Shown piece by piece: positions 24,349 to 36,900 of a DNA stretch of 64,000 bases. The notes beneath the pieces were generated by a model, which saw only the letters and a program-made list of their open reading frames with translations, was not told where the DNA came from and searched no databases. Position 1 is the stretch's first letter. Each line of letters opens with the position of its first letter. Position numbers and translations under genes: made by a program. The DNA is from Moringa oleifera. Its lineage: Eukaryota > Streptophyta > Magnoliopsida > Brassicales > Moringaceae. The stretch spans positions 3,410,001 through 3,474,000 of the forward strand of contig JAJFZO010000407.1 in the NCBI GenBank assembly GCA_021397835.1. Direction: 5' to 3'.

Positions 24349-26174
24349 ATGGCTCCTTCTAGAGGTATGTGTATGGCCGTTTTCCTTAGGTGGCTCTTTT
24401 GGCTAATTGATATTCAATGCTTTCTGTTAACCATAGGCGAACACAGTAATTCTGTGCTTTTTTAAAAAACTTTCTTAATTCTTGAGGTTGTGAGTTTAAA
24501 GGCAATATGTGGCATTGAACTTTGCTACTTTTCTTCCTGATTTTCCTTTCAATGAAGGAGTTACCTCCAAATTTTGCTTCAAATAACTCGCATGCTGTTG
24601 TTGTTCTGGGAGCTCATGTGAGCTGCTTTAGTTGTTATTGGTGTAATTTATGATGTAATTATGCCCTGGTTACTCTTTTTCTTTTTCTTTTACAATTATT
24701 AGTAATTGTTGATGATTTAAGCCATTTTGCTGCTTCAATTGTATGCTTCGTTTTGCACTGTCATTGTCACTGTTGCAGTCTCTGCAAAATCCTGATTGGG
24801 CTGAACTCTAATTGAATCTTAAAATGAATTGTAAATGTGTTTCCTTGACAAGATTTTGCAAATGATCTTCTCAATTATTGAAGTTAAGATTTCCTTGGTT
24901 TATCTGAGCAATCAAAAATTTAAATACAAACTCCTCTGAAACGAAATTTCTGTCCACTTTGAGATCTCTTACTTGTTTGAATATGGAAACAGTTGTCAGT
25001 TATGTTTTTTTTTTTTTTTTTTTGGGTGCACCGGGCAAAGGTTGCACCACAATCATGTCAGTGCAATATAATAATTTCTGATGGAGTTAACATGGTGCCT
25101 TGGTGTTACTTAGATACAAAGAAAGCAGACCCAAAGGCCCAGGCTGTGAAAGTTGCCAAGGCTGTCAAATCAGGTGGAGCAACTTTCAAGAAGAAGGCCA
25201 AGAAGATTAGGACATCTGTTACATTTCACCGACCAAAGACATTGAAGAAGGAAAGAAATCCCAAGTACCCTCGCATTAGTGCACCTCCAAGGAACAAGCT
25301 TGATCAGTACCAGATCCTCAAGTATCCCCTAACTACTGAGTCAGCAATGAAGAAGATTGAGGACAACAACACTCTGGTTTTCATTGTAGACATCCGTGCT
25401 GGCAAGAAGAAGATTAAGGATGCAGTAAAGAAGATGTATGACATTCAGACAAAGAAAGTGAATACATTGATTAGGTAAACTATTACCTTTTATCTTTTGT
25501 CTCTATATGTGATTATGTTTGGCAAACTAATGAGTCCTTCCTATATTACTGTAATAACTTGACCAGATTCTAGAGTATCTTTCTTTTTTTTTTTTGGTAG
25601 TTGTTAACAATGTGGTATGACAAATTGTATTAATTGTAGTAAATACAAAGTGCTTCATTTCATGCATAAATTGTTGGTGGAGAAGTTACGTAAAAGGAGC
25701 GGTAACTCACTTTTACACTCACATAGATCTAATATCCTTTGAGACTAGAGCAATACCTAGCCAACACTCGGCAATTTGAGTTATGCATTTTCTTGTAGCT
25801 TAGCCACAATAATTCCTTGTGTTTCTCCCACTTTATTGGTGGCTCTGAGAAACAAACCAAAACTGTGAAGCATTTTAATCATTGATGTTGGTGAAGATGT
25901 TATGCAGGCCCCTTAACAGTAGCTTCCTCTCACCCTCCCCACCTCTCTTTTTTTTTTCTTTTTTCCTGATTTTGTGGGTGGCTAGATGCTATAGTGGTCC
26001 CATAAGATGCAGTTGCATTTTCTGTTTCTTCACAAGTTGTCTTTCCTGCTCCCCTGATCCGTATCTTCAATCATCTTATTCTGATGCAGGCCTGATGGAA
26101 CGAAGAAAGCATATGTAAGGTTGACACCAGACTATGATGCCCTGGATGTTGCAAACAAGATTGGAATTATCTAA
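24349..26174 (+). CDS. RPL23A: 60S ribosomal protein uL23 (RPL23A)
   Basis: Three coding exons, 24349-24364 (only 16 nt: MAPSR plus one base), 25114-25474 and 26090-26174, give 153 residues, the family's normal length. The N-terminal third is the lysine-rich eukaryotic extension ([17 protein letters not shown]). The core runs [19 protein letters not shown], then [20 protein letters not shown], then [20 protein letters not shown], and ends [15 protein letters not shown]. uL23 binds 23S-like rRNA next to the nascent peptide exit tunnel and contacts SRP. Introns interrupt at 24365-25113 and 25475-26089; the first holds a long T run at 25003-25022. The gene lies head to head with AFC1. Confidence 0.97.
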
Positions 26175-26541
26175 GATTATTCTGAGAGTGGCCTAAAATT
26201 TGTTTCAGCTATATGTTTTTACTTGAAATATTAGATGTTCAAACTGGAAATTTTTGGACAATGATGGGCAGAGGGATGTACTTGCAATTTGATTTTGGTT
26301 TTCCAAAACATTTAATGATTTTGGGTACTTTAGCAATTAGATGCTTTGTAAAACCCCCTCCCCCTTATCTCTCCATTTCTTTTCATTTTTAATCTGCAAT
26401 TCTTTTGCGAGCTGTGATATGTTGTTGCCGTTCATTAGCACTTAACAACCGAAGAAAGGAGCAACTTTATGCTGTTACTATCTGTCCCTGGATGGTACTT
26501 CGGTCTCAAATTGTTTTCCTTTGAACTGAAAGTCTGGCCTG

Positions 26542-26609
26542 GCTTTCTTTTTTGGGTGCTAACATATATGACCCTGCTTTCTTTTTTGGGTGCTAACATA
26601 TATGACCTT
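26542..26609. repeat. 34-bp perfect-like tandem duplication
   Basis: GCTTTCTTTTTTGGGTGCTA at 26542 is repeated at 26576, both followed by ACATATATGACC. The only difference seen is near the end of the unit. It lies in the 3' region shared by the convergent RPL23A and PPR genes, where no gene is seen between 26175 and 27067. Confidence 0.9.
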
Positions 26610-27067
26610 GCGCGATGGCATAGTACTTGCTATTCCTTTCAAATGTTAAGCAACCCAATTGATTATGCAACTAGTCATTTGTATTACAGTTGATATTCAT
26701 TGCCATGAATGATTCATTTGAAAGTTTGCATAGATTTGATTTATGTTGCAGCTCTGATCTGTGGCAGGGCAGTGTATCTTTTTGATAACCAGTAGGGCAA
26801 TATAGATCATGAAAAAGATTTGATGTATATAGAGCTGTGGAGCTGAATGGCTTTGGACCCAGTTTTCAGCTGAAATCTTTAGGTCGAAGATGGTTATGGA
26901 GTTTGCTGTTCCTCCTATTGTCTCATTAAGCAAGTCAGTCTGTAAATGTTTTGCTCTTTGCTCTGGATGGTTCAATTCTTGGCAACCATTTACTTCAATG
27001 TCTCCACACTGAAAACAGCACCATCCGTGGAACTGCTATCATCACTTTTATTATTCTTGAGCGTAAT

Positions 27068-28705
27068 TTAGAGAATCTCTACTGGAAAATGGTTTATTTC
27101 AGTTTCCCTTATATGTCCAATTAAAAACCTCAAAACTTCATAAGTCTCATGCTTCTGGTGATGAGTTATGTCCCTAGTGACAAAAACATGAACTTTGCCT
27201 CTGATTTCAATCCAGCTGCAACCAGGAACCCTTTTCATGCCTTTATCCTTCATTTTCTTCCTTATTGTTGACACACTCTGCCATCTCCCTGCTGCAGAAT
27301 GTGCATTTGATAGCATTACATATGATGACACATCTGCAGGATCCAAGTCCAGGATCCTACGTGCTGCAAACTCACCCAACTCCATGTTCGAGTGAATCTG
27401 GCAGCCTCCAAGCAATGCCTTCCAAAATCCAATTCCAGGATCAATAGGCAAATCACGAAGAAACTCTTCAGCTTCCTTGAAAAGCCCTGACCGAGAGAGT
27501 AAATCAACCATACAAGCATAATGCTCAGGTTTAAGCATGTCGCAATCCTCAAGCCTTGCTTGATTAAAGTATGAATATCCCTCTTCAACAAGACCAGCAT
27601 GATTACAAGCCCACAGTAACCCAAGAAGGGTAACACTATTTGGTCTAAGTCCAGTGATCCTCATCCTCTCTAAGAGACTTGTGGCTTCCTCTCCTCTCCC
27701 ATTCTGTGCATAACCCCATATCAGAGCGTTCCAAGAAACAAGATTCCTTTCCTGAAGTTTATCGAATACCAAGAGACTATCTTCCATGCTTCCACATTTT
27801 GCATAAAAAGTAATTAGAGAATTGCCAACGAACATACCAGGAGTACCTAAGCACTTGACAGCAGAGGCATGTAAGCTTTTGCCCATGCCTAGAGCAGCTA
27901 TATTGGCAGCAGCACTGATAGTGGAAGTAAAAGTGGATTCAGTAGGCATCATCCTCTCTCTCAACATCTGTATAAAAAGATTCACTGCCTCCTCATTGTG
28001 GCCTGTTTGGCTATACCCACCAATCATGGCATTCCAGGACACAATGTTTCTATCTGGCATCTCCTCAAACAGCACCAGAGCATCCTCGAACCTCTCTTTC
28101 TTGAGGTACCCACATATCAGAGTTGTGTAGGAGACAACATTTGGCCTGTGGGTATCTTCAAAAGCTTTTTGAGCCTCCTCGATTGTACTAAACTTGGCAT
28201 AACTATTTAAAACCGCACTACCCACGAAGACGTTTGATTGAAGGCCCATCTTCATTGCACAAGCATGAAGTTGCTTGCCCAAATAAATTTCTCCCAGCGC
28301 AATCGATGAGCGAATTACAGTTCCAAATGTGAAGTCATTGGGCCTAATATCCAGAAAAAGCATTCTTGAAAAGAGACGTATAGCGTCTTCATAACGGTTT
28401 TGCCCAGCAAGGTTGCTGAGCATGGCTGTGGCCGATACCACATTAAACTCAGAAATTTCATCGAACAAATGGCCAGCATCTGGCGACTTGCAAGGTAACC
28501 CAGCGTCTGATTGAGAAGCTGAGGTTGCTGGCTCAGGGACACAGGCACGAACGCTCTGTTGATCAACAAGAAAGTTACAGCCTAAACTATGGGTATTTCG
28601 CAGTATGGTGAAGGACGGAGACAATCTACTTGAGGGTTTCATATCTGAATTTGAGCGGCTCTGGGCTCGGCCCCGCCTCGCTCGCCCACTGGTCATCCTG
28701 CACAT
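27068..28705 (-). CDS. E-class PLS pentatricopeptide repeat protein (At5g42450-like)
   Basis: Intronless 545-aa protein. Repeats include AMLSNLAGQNRYEDAIRLF, FVGSAVLNSYAKFSTIEEA, NIVSWNAMIGGYSQTGHNEE and NLVSWNALIWGYAQNGRGEE, alternating P, L and S types. The C-terminal part, GIGFWKALLGGCQIHSNMEL, then SSYVMLSNAHSAAGRWQSVS, then GCSWIEIRGKVHVFV, is the E/E+ extension; there is no DYW deaminase domain. Such proteins bind organellar RNA base by base, usually to specify C-to-U editing sites, and recruit a deaminase in trans. Resemblance to Arabidopsis At5g42450 is from memory. Two possible starts are close together (residues 1 and 4); a basic N-terminus would fit organelle targeting. Its start codon is 238 bp from that of DapF on the other strand. 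Confidence 0.92.
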   Translation of the reverse strand: MCRMTSGRARRGRAQSRSNSDMKPSSRLSPSFTILRNTHSLGCNFLVDQQSVRACVPEPATSASQSDAGLPCKSPDAGHLFDEISEFNVVSATAMLSNLAGQNRYEDAIRLFSRMLFLDIRPNDFTFGTVIRSSIALGEIYLGKQLHACAMKMGLQSNVFVGSAVLNSYAKFSTIEEAQKAFEDTHRPNVVSYTTLICGYLKKERFEDALVLFEEMPDRNIVSWNAMIGGYSQTGHNEEAVNLFIQMLRERMMPTESTFTSTISAAANIAALGMGKSLHASAVKCLGTPGMFVGNSLITFYAKCGSMEDSLLVFDKLQERNLVSWNALIWGYAQNGRGEEATSLLERMRITGLRPNSVTLLGLLWACNHAGLVEEGYSYFNQARLEDCDMLKPEHYACMVDLLSRSGLFKEAEEFLRDLPIDPGIGFWKALLGGCQIHSNMELGEFAARRILDLDPADVSSYVMLSNAHSAAGRWQSVSTIRKKMKDKGMKRVPGCSWIEIRGKVHVFVTRDITHHQKHETYEVLRFLIGHIRETEINHFPVEIL

Positions 28706-28943
28706 ATAGGAGCCCGAACGATATATATATTTAGTCTCTTTTCAAGTCCGGTTTGTAAAAATTCGTTTCTGGTTGAACCGATCGACCCGATAACCCGTTT
28801 CCTGCTGTTGGCTGTACTCACGAGTAGTCCAAGCCCCGTCCACTAGTCCAGTCCTTACTGTAACTGCAGGAGTTGGTGGCGCTCAAAGCCAAGACAACAA
28901 AACCCAACAAAACTCAAAAAGGGACGGACCCGTTGAAACAGCC
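28706..28943. promoter_or_regulatory. Compact divergent promoter between the PPR gene and DapF
   Basis: Only 238 bp separate the two start codons, pointing away from each other, so both leaders and promoters must share this DNA. A TATA-like ATATATATAT string lies at about 28720-28730, close to the PPR side. Confidence 0.7.
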
Positions 28944-31900
28944 ATGGCTATCGCCGCCACCCTTTCCACCTCTCTCGCGCCTCAGTCGCCCCGCCTCTCT
29001 GTTACCTCTATTAATCCCATTCGATCCTCTTCTTCTTCTTCACTTCATTTCAGTTTTCTGAGTTCAAACTTTGCTCCCAAATACCCTACCCTTCGCGTCT
29101 CTGCATCTTCTATGAGCATCGAAACTCCAGAGGAAGTCTCGCCTTCCTCTTTTCTAGATCGGAGAGAAAGTGGACTCCTTCACTTCGTTAAGTATCACGG
29201 CCTTGGCAACGACTTCATTTTGGTAAATTTCTTTTGTAACTCTCCTGTTTGGTTCCCGAGAAATGAAGAAAAGTACGGGTGACAAAAATACTTCAGACCC
29301 GTGGACACTCAGTGGTTGCTGATGACATGATGGAAAAGGAATGAAAACTTAATTTTTTGCTAAATTGATTTAGTCTTTTGAGACTGGAGCGACGGAACCC
29401 GGGACTGAAACATTAAATTTTTACTTTAGCTTGATATCTCTGCCTTTATGTAAGAAATTTGGAATTTTCCTTTCTAAAGTCATGCTGTTGATTCTTGAGT
29501 TCCTTGTGCTTCTTTGAATAGGTTGACAATAGGGACTCCACTGAACCTAGAGTTACTCCGGAGCAAGCTGCTAAGCTATGTGACCGGAACTTTGGTGTTG
29601 GTGCTGATGGAGTGATCTTTGTGATGCCTGGGATCAATGGCACTGATTACACCATGAGGATTTTCAATTCTGATGGTACCGAGCCAGAGGTAATTCACAT
29701 TTTTTAGAGCAGAGAATCTTGATGCTGGCATTCTTGGTTTGTTATCCTTTATTAATCTCATAATTGTGATATGTTATTCAAAGTTTTGTTTCTTTGCTGT
29801 GGAAGTTCATGTTGTAGATATCAATTTCATTGATCCCTTGACTGAGCTGCTCATAGCACTTGTATAGGAATTGGAGTTGTGGTTATAGTTTAATATTTCT
29901 TTTTATGTTCCAGATGTGTGGTAATGGAGTGCGATGCTTTGCTAGATTTGTGGCAGAGCTTGAAAATCTACACGGGAAGCAAAGGTATGACTACCCGCTG
30001 ATCTGTTTCATTACCTTTTGATAAATACCTTTTTGTGAGTTAATTTGAAGATGATCCTGTGGCAGATAATATTGCATTTTATCACTGTTATTGTACATGC
30101 TATGCTATAATCTTTCTTGTATTTTATTTGTGCAGTTTTAGTGTACACACTGGTGCTGGTCTAATTATTCCAGAAATTCAAGATGATGGGCAGGTATATC
30201 CTTTAAATCCATTGATTTAGTGATTTACTTTAGGTTTGAAGCTCGGATGCCTGCATTTTGCATAAAAAGTTTGTGAAGTTCTAATGGCTTAGGTACTCAT
30301 GTTGTCTTGCACCTGCTTATTGCAATTTCAGGTTAAGGTTGATATGGGTGAACCGATTCTAAGAGCTGCCGACGTACCTACAAAATTACCAGCAAACAAA
30401 GATGAGGCTGTTGTAAAATCAGAATTAGATGTAGATGGCGTAACTTGGAATGTAACTTGTGTTAGTATGGGCAATCCTCACTGCGTAACATTTGGTCAAA
30501 AGGGAGGCCAGGTTTGTATTCTTTGTATTTGATAGAACAATTTATGATATTGGGTCTCTAAACGTTTTCATCTCTTCTGTTCTGTCTCATCTTATGTATT
30601 TATGCTATTTGTTTTCTGATACTAAGAGCTTGTTGAAGGTACTTATGCCATCATATAGCTAGATCGTAGGTTGGCCAGACAACTATGCATCAGCATTGTT
30701 CATTTTTTTTTTTCCCTTTTTGGTCTCTTGGATAATTTAGAATACCGACATATTATTTACCACTATATTGGACTCAAATACTTCACCGCTTCTAAAATAG
30801 TTCTAAATCTTTTCTTCAATTGTGACTTTGTTGATGCTCATTTCTTCTTTAATGGTTGTAATTGAACAGAAGCTGCTGGTTGATGAATTAAATTTAGCTG
30901 AAATCGGTCCTAAATTTGAGCATCATGAGATGTTCCCAGCCCGAACTAACACAGGTTAGTTGATATCTGTTTACTGAAGTGATTTTGCATAAAACATTTT
31001 CAACACATACTTCGTTGTCATTATGACTTTAGAAATTGGTGGCTCCTCTCTTATCAAAAAGCAGAAGTCTCAAAACAACAGTGTCTTAAGCTTTGGAAAT
31101 TTCAGCCACCATATCTTCCTTGACTTGTGTTGATAACCAATATTTTGTTCCTTCCCCAGCTTCTTTTCTTTTGAGATGACAAATTTGAAATAGTTATGGC
31201 AGTAATAGCCTTCCAATTGCAGAATGTTTGCTATATATGTGTCTTTAGTACTGGGACTTTTCTGCCCCCAAGAGCTAGGTCTCAATACTTTCAGGCTCCA
31301 ATGCCCTAGCTCATGCATTCGTATTCTAGGGTAGCACTATCTACCCTTCTTTTAGGGTAAGTCCTGGTATAGTGGTCGACTTCTGTACTGATTAAGTTGT
31401 ATTGGTAGTCACGGAGAAATAGATCAAAATGCTGATTGTTTTGAAGCTGAAAAGAATTTGCAGGGTTTAAGAGCAACAACAAAGAAACCTGAGTGTTAGA
31501 AACTTCACAAAGAACAATTTTCTGTTGACCTTTATTTTAACATATGCTTGATGCTTTTGTACTCATCAATCTTACATGATGTAAACCTGCAGAGTTCGTA
31601 GAAGTATTGTCTCGTTCCCACTTGAAAATGCGTGTCTGGGAGCGTGGGGCAGGTTAGTTATTAATTTCATAAAAAAAAAGATCATTCCGTGAGATTTTTT
31701 CTTCTCTTTTAACTTGTTAGTTATTCTGCTTAAATTGGATGTCACAGTGTGAGTTATCGGCTTTACATGATCAATTTGTGACTGTAGGAGCAACATTGGC
31801 CTGTGGAACTGGAGCTTGTGCCCTGGTAGTTGCTGCAGTCCTTGAGGGTCATGCTGAGAGGGTAAGTCCAGGACTCATTGTTTAGAATCTCTTCAACAGG

Positions 31901-32285
31901 ATGAATGAGCATTCCTGAGATACTGTGCAATGATTCATACCCTCATATCTTCTCTTAGAAAAAGAAGCATTAATTTGATAATTTAATTCCATGCTTTTTG
32001 CTTCAATTCCATCAAAAATTAAAAGGTTGGTCTGATCGTATGCTATTAGAAGCAAAGCTGAATAGAAATTATTTTCATTTCCCAGAGCAACTCCTTGCTT
32101 CAAACGGGCTTAAAGAGTATTTGTTTTTCCTTGTTTCGGTAACACTTTCCAATGTTCTTGTGGAGCAGAATTGCACGGTTGATCTGCCAGGAGGACCATT
32201 GGAGATTGAATGGAGGGAGGAAGACAATCATGTGTACATGGCAGGCCCTGCAGAAATAGTCTTCTACGGATCAGTGCCCCTCTGA
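28944..32285 (+). CDS. DAPF: Diaminopimelate epimerase, chloroplastic
   Basis: Nine exons (28944-29222, 29522-29689, 29914-29984, 30136-30193, 30332-30511, 30870-30954, 31593-31652, 31788-31861, 32169-32285) join to 363 residues. Residues 1-55 are a Ser-rich transit peptide. The mature enzyme opens [16 protein letters not shown]. The two active-site cysteines are present: MCGNGVRC (Cys151) and ACGTGA (Cys306). DapF converts LL- to meso-diaminopimelate, the step before decarboxylation to lysine, in the plastid stroma. SMGNPHC and the final [10 protein letters not shown] segment are also typical. All exon borders are GT/AG and in phase; nothing is missing. The gene lies downstream of the kinase AFC1, as it does in Arabidopsis (At3g53570-At3g53580). 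Confidence 0.97.
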
Positions 32286-33997
32286 AGTCAATCATTCTGC
32301 CACTCATTTCTCTTCCACTCGAACAATAGCCTTGGAGCTATTTTTGAGATTGTTGGCTTAACTTTTTTGCATTTCATTGCTTCTAGGAGTTGTGAACAAC
32401 CGATGTTGCCTTAAATTATGATTTCATGAACTCAGAAGTTTAGGCTCTTCCCTCTCGTATTTTGTTACTTCTTGCAATTGATAGAGAAGTTAGGACTTCT
32501 AAGATGAGTGCTCCATATTTGACATGTGGATCAATCAGCAAGAGGACTGCTATGTACTGTCATGGACATCTGAGATAAACATCTGTAATTTATGTTGAGT
32601 TTTTTAAATAATATTTTGATAATTTATATTATTAATGTGAAAATTTTAAAAAATAAATAAATTTTAATTATTTGTTTTATTAAATTATTGTGTTATAATT
32701 TAAAATTTTAGTATAATTTAATTCAATAAAAACATTTGGATTAAGATATTTAATCATATGCTTACTCTATTGTATAATATTATTCATAGATATTATTTTT
32801 TTATTTTAATTTCTTTGAAATACTTAAAATCAAGTTTGACGGTGAAGACCTTTCATTATTCCAACCCCTGAGAATTTTGTAATAATATTCATTTAAATGA
32901 TATTTTTAAAAATTGTGTAATTTGAAGATTTAATAAAATATTGTTTGAGTTGATTTATTTTAATTATTTTAAGAATTATTTCAATTTTATTAATTTAAAT
33001 ATAAAAAATTTATAATTAAATAGCATAAAAATTTAGAATTAATTATATTTATTGAAAATTCACATTGGTTTTTTAGTCATTTTAGGAAAGCTATTTTCCA
33101 ATATCATTATACACTATGGTTATATCTATGGGCTTTGATTACAATTTGATCTGATTAGCAATCAAGAAAATTAAAAAAGATAAATTAATTTTCCGTACAA
33201 TGTTATACAATCATATGCACCTTAAACCTTTTATTGACATAGATTCCCCAAAAAGCCCTCAAATGTTTTACAAAGTTTTAACCTTTTGGTGTATACGCGC
33301 CCGTTTGAATTTTTGACGGACGGGCCCCACTTTTTCAAAAGGAGGTCGCTCCCGCACCCTTTAACGGCTACTTGGACTACATATACATTATACCGACAAG
33401 CTAAAATAAGCCGTTGGAGAATCACAACGAGGCTTCTCTTACTTGAAAAACTCTCTGTGTAAACTAGTGAAGAGCCATAATTTTTAGATCCTCCTAAGGG
33501 AAGCAAGAAAAGGAAAGTGAAATTAAGGTGTTTCATTTTGGTTGCCTCCAGATTCTTCTACGTATCTAATTATTTCGAAGTCGGTAGGTGAAACGTTTTT
33601 TATTCATTATCGGAAGTCTGAATTGCTATTTGAGGAATTAGCTTCTGTTTGAGTGCGAAGAAAATTTGAGAAAAGAAATATTGGGTTTTGCTTTCAGCAA
33701 TCTGTTGGTTCATTGAGGTGTGTTTGTATTGGTTGAGAAGAAGTTTTCCCTTTAGAGGCTCTGAACATGTAAAATCCTTAACATTTTCCTGTACTTTCTC
33801 AGCAACTAAGTTCGTTAGGGATTTTGTTTCCTCTTATGCTTGTTAAGTTTCCGTGCTTCGATTTGGGTCTATCTGTGTGAGTTGATTGAACAATAGGGCA
33901 ATTTTCACTTGACATGATATTACTTGCTCTGCAAAAACTGAGCTCCTTTGTTCTATTTTTTTATTTCTCCATGTAGGTTTCTAAAGAATAGAAAAGA
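32286..33997. other. Intergenic: DapF 3' UTR, AT-rich DNA, KIN-5B promoter and leader
   Basis: 32286-32600 is probably DapF 3' UTR. 32600-33240 is AT-rich with no gene. 33240-33450 is GC-richer and holds the KIN-5B promoter. The KIN-5B leader probably contains an intron ending at the acceptor before 33977. Confidence 0.55.
33360..33418 (+). promoter_or_regulatory. Two MSA-like (mitosis-specific activator) elements of KIN-5B
   Basis: TTTAACGGCTA at 33360-33370 and, on the other strand, TCCAACGGCTT at 33408-33418 match the MSA consensus YCYAACGGYYA at ten of eleven positions each. MSA elements bind three-repeat MYB factors and drive G2/M transcription, the expected timing for a spindle kinesin. 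A likely start of transcription lies shortly downstream. Confidence 0.65.
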
Positions 33998-36900
33998 ATG
34001 ATGTCACTGACTCCAGATCAATTCAGGAAAGTTGGGATGGGGGTGACTCCATCTCCATCTCCCTTCCTCACACCTCGGCCTGAAAGGCGTCGCATGGATT
34101 CTAACTCAAACCGTCAGGATAGAGATAAGGAGGTCAACGTGCAAGTCCTATTGAGATGCAGGTGCTTTTGATTCTCCTTTATGTTTTATTTTGTTTTCTG
34201 TGGCTTCTTTTTTATTATTATAGAATGGTTCAGTATATAGCTTTTTTTAGGGCAAGTATATTTTTGGTTTGTTTTAAGACTTTGGCGTGGCAAGTTTACC
34301 TGTTTGCATTGGTTTAAGTTTCCTTTTTGCTCGGCATGCTTTTTGAGATTTCTGTAATTCCCCTTGCTACTTCTTAATTTCAGGGTGAGTTTGTGGGTTT
34401 CAGGCAATCATAATCTTTCTAGCTTGCCAAATCATGTAAATGATTGAGTTGCATTTCTTCACTCTTTCAGGTTCTGTGCTTACTAGAATAGAATAACAAA
34501 AACAAAAAAAGTTCGCCTAAACAAGTACCTTGGCAAGAGCATGCTGGAAAATTTTGCAGCCTGCCTTTGTTTATGTTTTTTCAGATAACAATTTTTGGGC
34601 TTATTAAAAATACATGATGAGAATTATGGTATGACAAGATTGGTATTTTCTTTTGGTTGAACTTTAATTATCTCATCTGATTTTGTTGGCAGGCCATTAA
34701 GTGATGAGGAGCAGAAGTTGAACGTCCCTAAGGTAATATCATGTAATGAACTTAAAAGAGAAGTCACTGTTCTGCAGAGTGTAGCTAACAAGCAAGTAGA
34801 CAGAGTTTTCACTTTTGACAAGGTAAGCTTCTGACTTCTGATTATTTTTACCCACAATTCTGTTATAGTAGTAGATATGTTGGGATTACATGCTTTATCT
34901 TTTGAATTTGCAAGGTATTTGGGCCCAAGTCACAACAAAGATCAATATATGACCAAGCCATTGCTCCAATTGTTAATGAAGTTCTTGATGGGTTCAACTG
35001 CACTGTCTTTGCCTACGGGCAGACAGGCACCGGCAAAACATACACAATGGAGGGTGGGATGAGAAATAAGGTATAATATGGTTATCTTACTTAGATCATT
35101 ATGGGCCCATCATTCTCGGAAATGTAGCTTGAGCTACTCACATAACAGAATGACCAAAGAGATCCTTAAATGCTCAATTTATATAGGTCTACTGACCTGT
35201 CTTGCTGACAGAGAAGATATGAAATGGATATTTGCACTTTCTTTCACTTAGAAACTCCATCGAATGTCGATCTTATCATATTCTTGCTAATCTTAATATC
35301 AAAATCCAGTTTTTCCTCTGGTTTAAAATATCGTATACCATGTCTTGTGAAATATAGGGTGGGGATTTACCTGCTGAGGCTGGTGTTATTCCCCGAGCAG
35401 TTCGCCACATTTTTGATACATTAGAAGCTCAAAATGCTGACTACAGCATGAAAGTCACATTTTTGGAGCTCTACAATGAAGAAATAACTGATCTGCTAGC
35501 TCCTGACGATCATTCAAGATCTAATGAAGACAGGCAAAAGAAGCCTATTTCTTTGATGGAAGATGGAAAGGGATGTGTAGTTGTCAGAGGCCTTGAAGAG
35601 GAGGCTGTCTACAGTGCCAGTGATATTTATACTCTCCTGGAAAGAGGAGCAGCCAAAAGGCGTACAGCCGATACCTTGTTGAACAAACGCAGCAGGTTGC
35701 GTTTCTTCATTCACCTTTGCCTTTTAATTCATTGATGATATATTGAATGGAGCCGAATCTATTGGTTTTCCTGACTTCATTTTCATTTACTTTGCAGCCG
35801 CTCTCATTCTGTGTTTTCCATCACTGTGCATGTAAAAGAAGCAGTTGTTGGAGATGAAGAGCTAATTAAATGTGGGAAACTTAATCTTGTTGATTTGGCA
35901 GGATCAGAGAATATATCTCGCTCAGGTGCAAGAGAGGTATGCAAATATGTAGTTAGTTCTAAAGTACAGCATGGAAATGGATTCCCTGGTCATTAATCAT
36001 TGTCTTAGCTGGATTAATAGCTGAATTTCCATGTTCTTAATTACAAAGAAATCTAGCCAGCCACAGGGTCACTTACCCACTATAATTTGCTCAATTATTA
36101 GTAGCTAATGGAATTGTGATGTATTTGATTATTTAATGAATGGCAAGAAACAGGTAGGCTGTATAAAAAGACTCTTTGGATTGTTGTCTGAAACTATATC
36201 AGAATTTAAAGTTCATAAATGCCAGGGTCGAGCAAGAGAAGCAGGAGAGATAAACAAGAGCTTACTCACTCTTGGTCGGGTCATCAATGCACTGGTGGAA
36301 CATTCTGCCCATATACCATACAGGTTCATTGCAACAGCTTATATCTAACTCTCTCTATTTATTGAGCTGCCTGTAATTATATTTTCTTCAACCAAATAGT
36401 AATATGCTGGCATTATGTGCAGGGACAGTAAGCTGACTAGGCTGTTAAGAGATTCTCTAGGTGGTAAAACAAAAACCTGCATTATAGCTACAATTTCCCC
36501 GTCTGCTCATTCTCTGGATGAAACTTTGAGTACCCTGGACTATGCCTACCGCGCTAAGAACATCAAAAACAAACCAGAGGTTTGTGTGGCTGTTTCTTTT
36601 GCCTCTGATTACTTTTTCTGGTTTCATTTTTCTTCATAATGATAATGAAGTTCATCTTTTACAGGCAAACCAGAAAATGTCCAAGGCTGTGTTGCTTAAG
36701 GATCTGTACTTAGAAATTGAGAGAATGAAAGAAGGTCTGATGATGAACTTGCATTCTCAGTATTCTATTTTTTTCCTTTGATCAAGGAGATCAAAATTTA
36801 TATTCCTTATTCGTGTGATAAACTGACATAGATGTTCGAGCTGCAAGGGATAGAAATGGTGTTTACATTCCCCATGAAAGATTCACACAAGAAGAAGCTG

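Noticed and set aside
24993..25113. Extension of RPL23A exon 2 upstream ([16 protein letters not shown]...)
   Set aside because: It is translation of a T run in intron 1; the 16-nt first exon restores the normal protein start.
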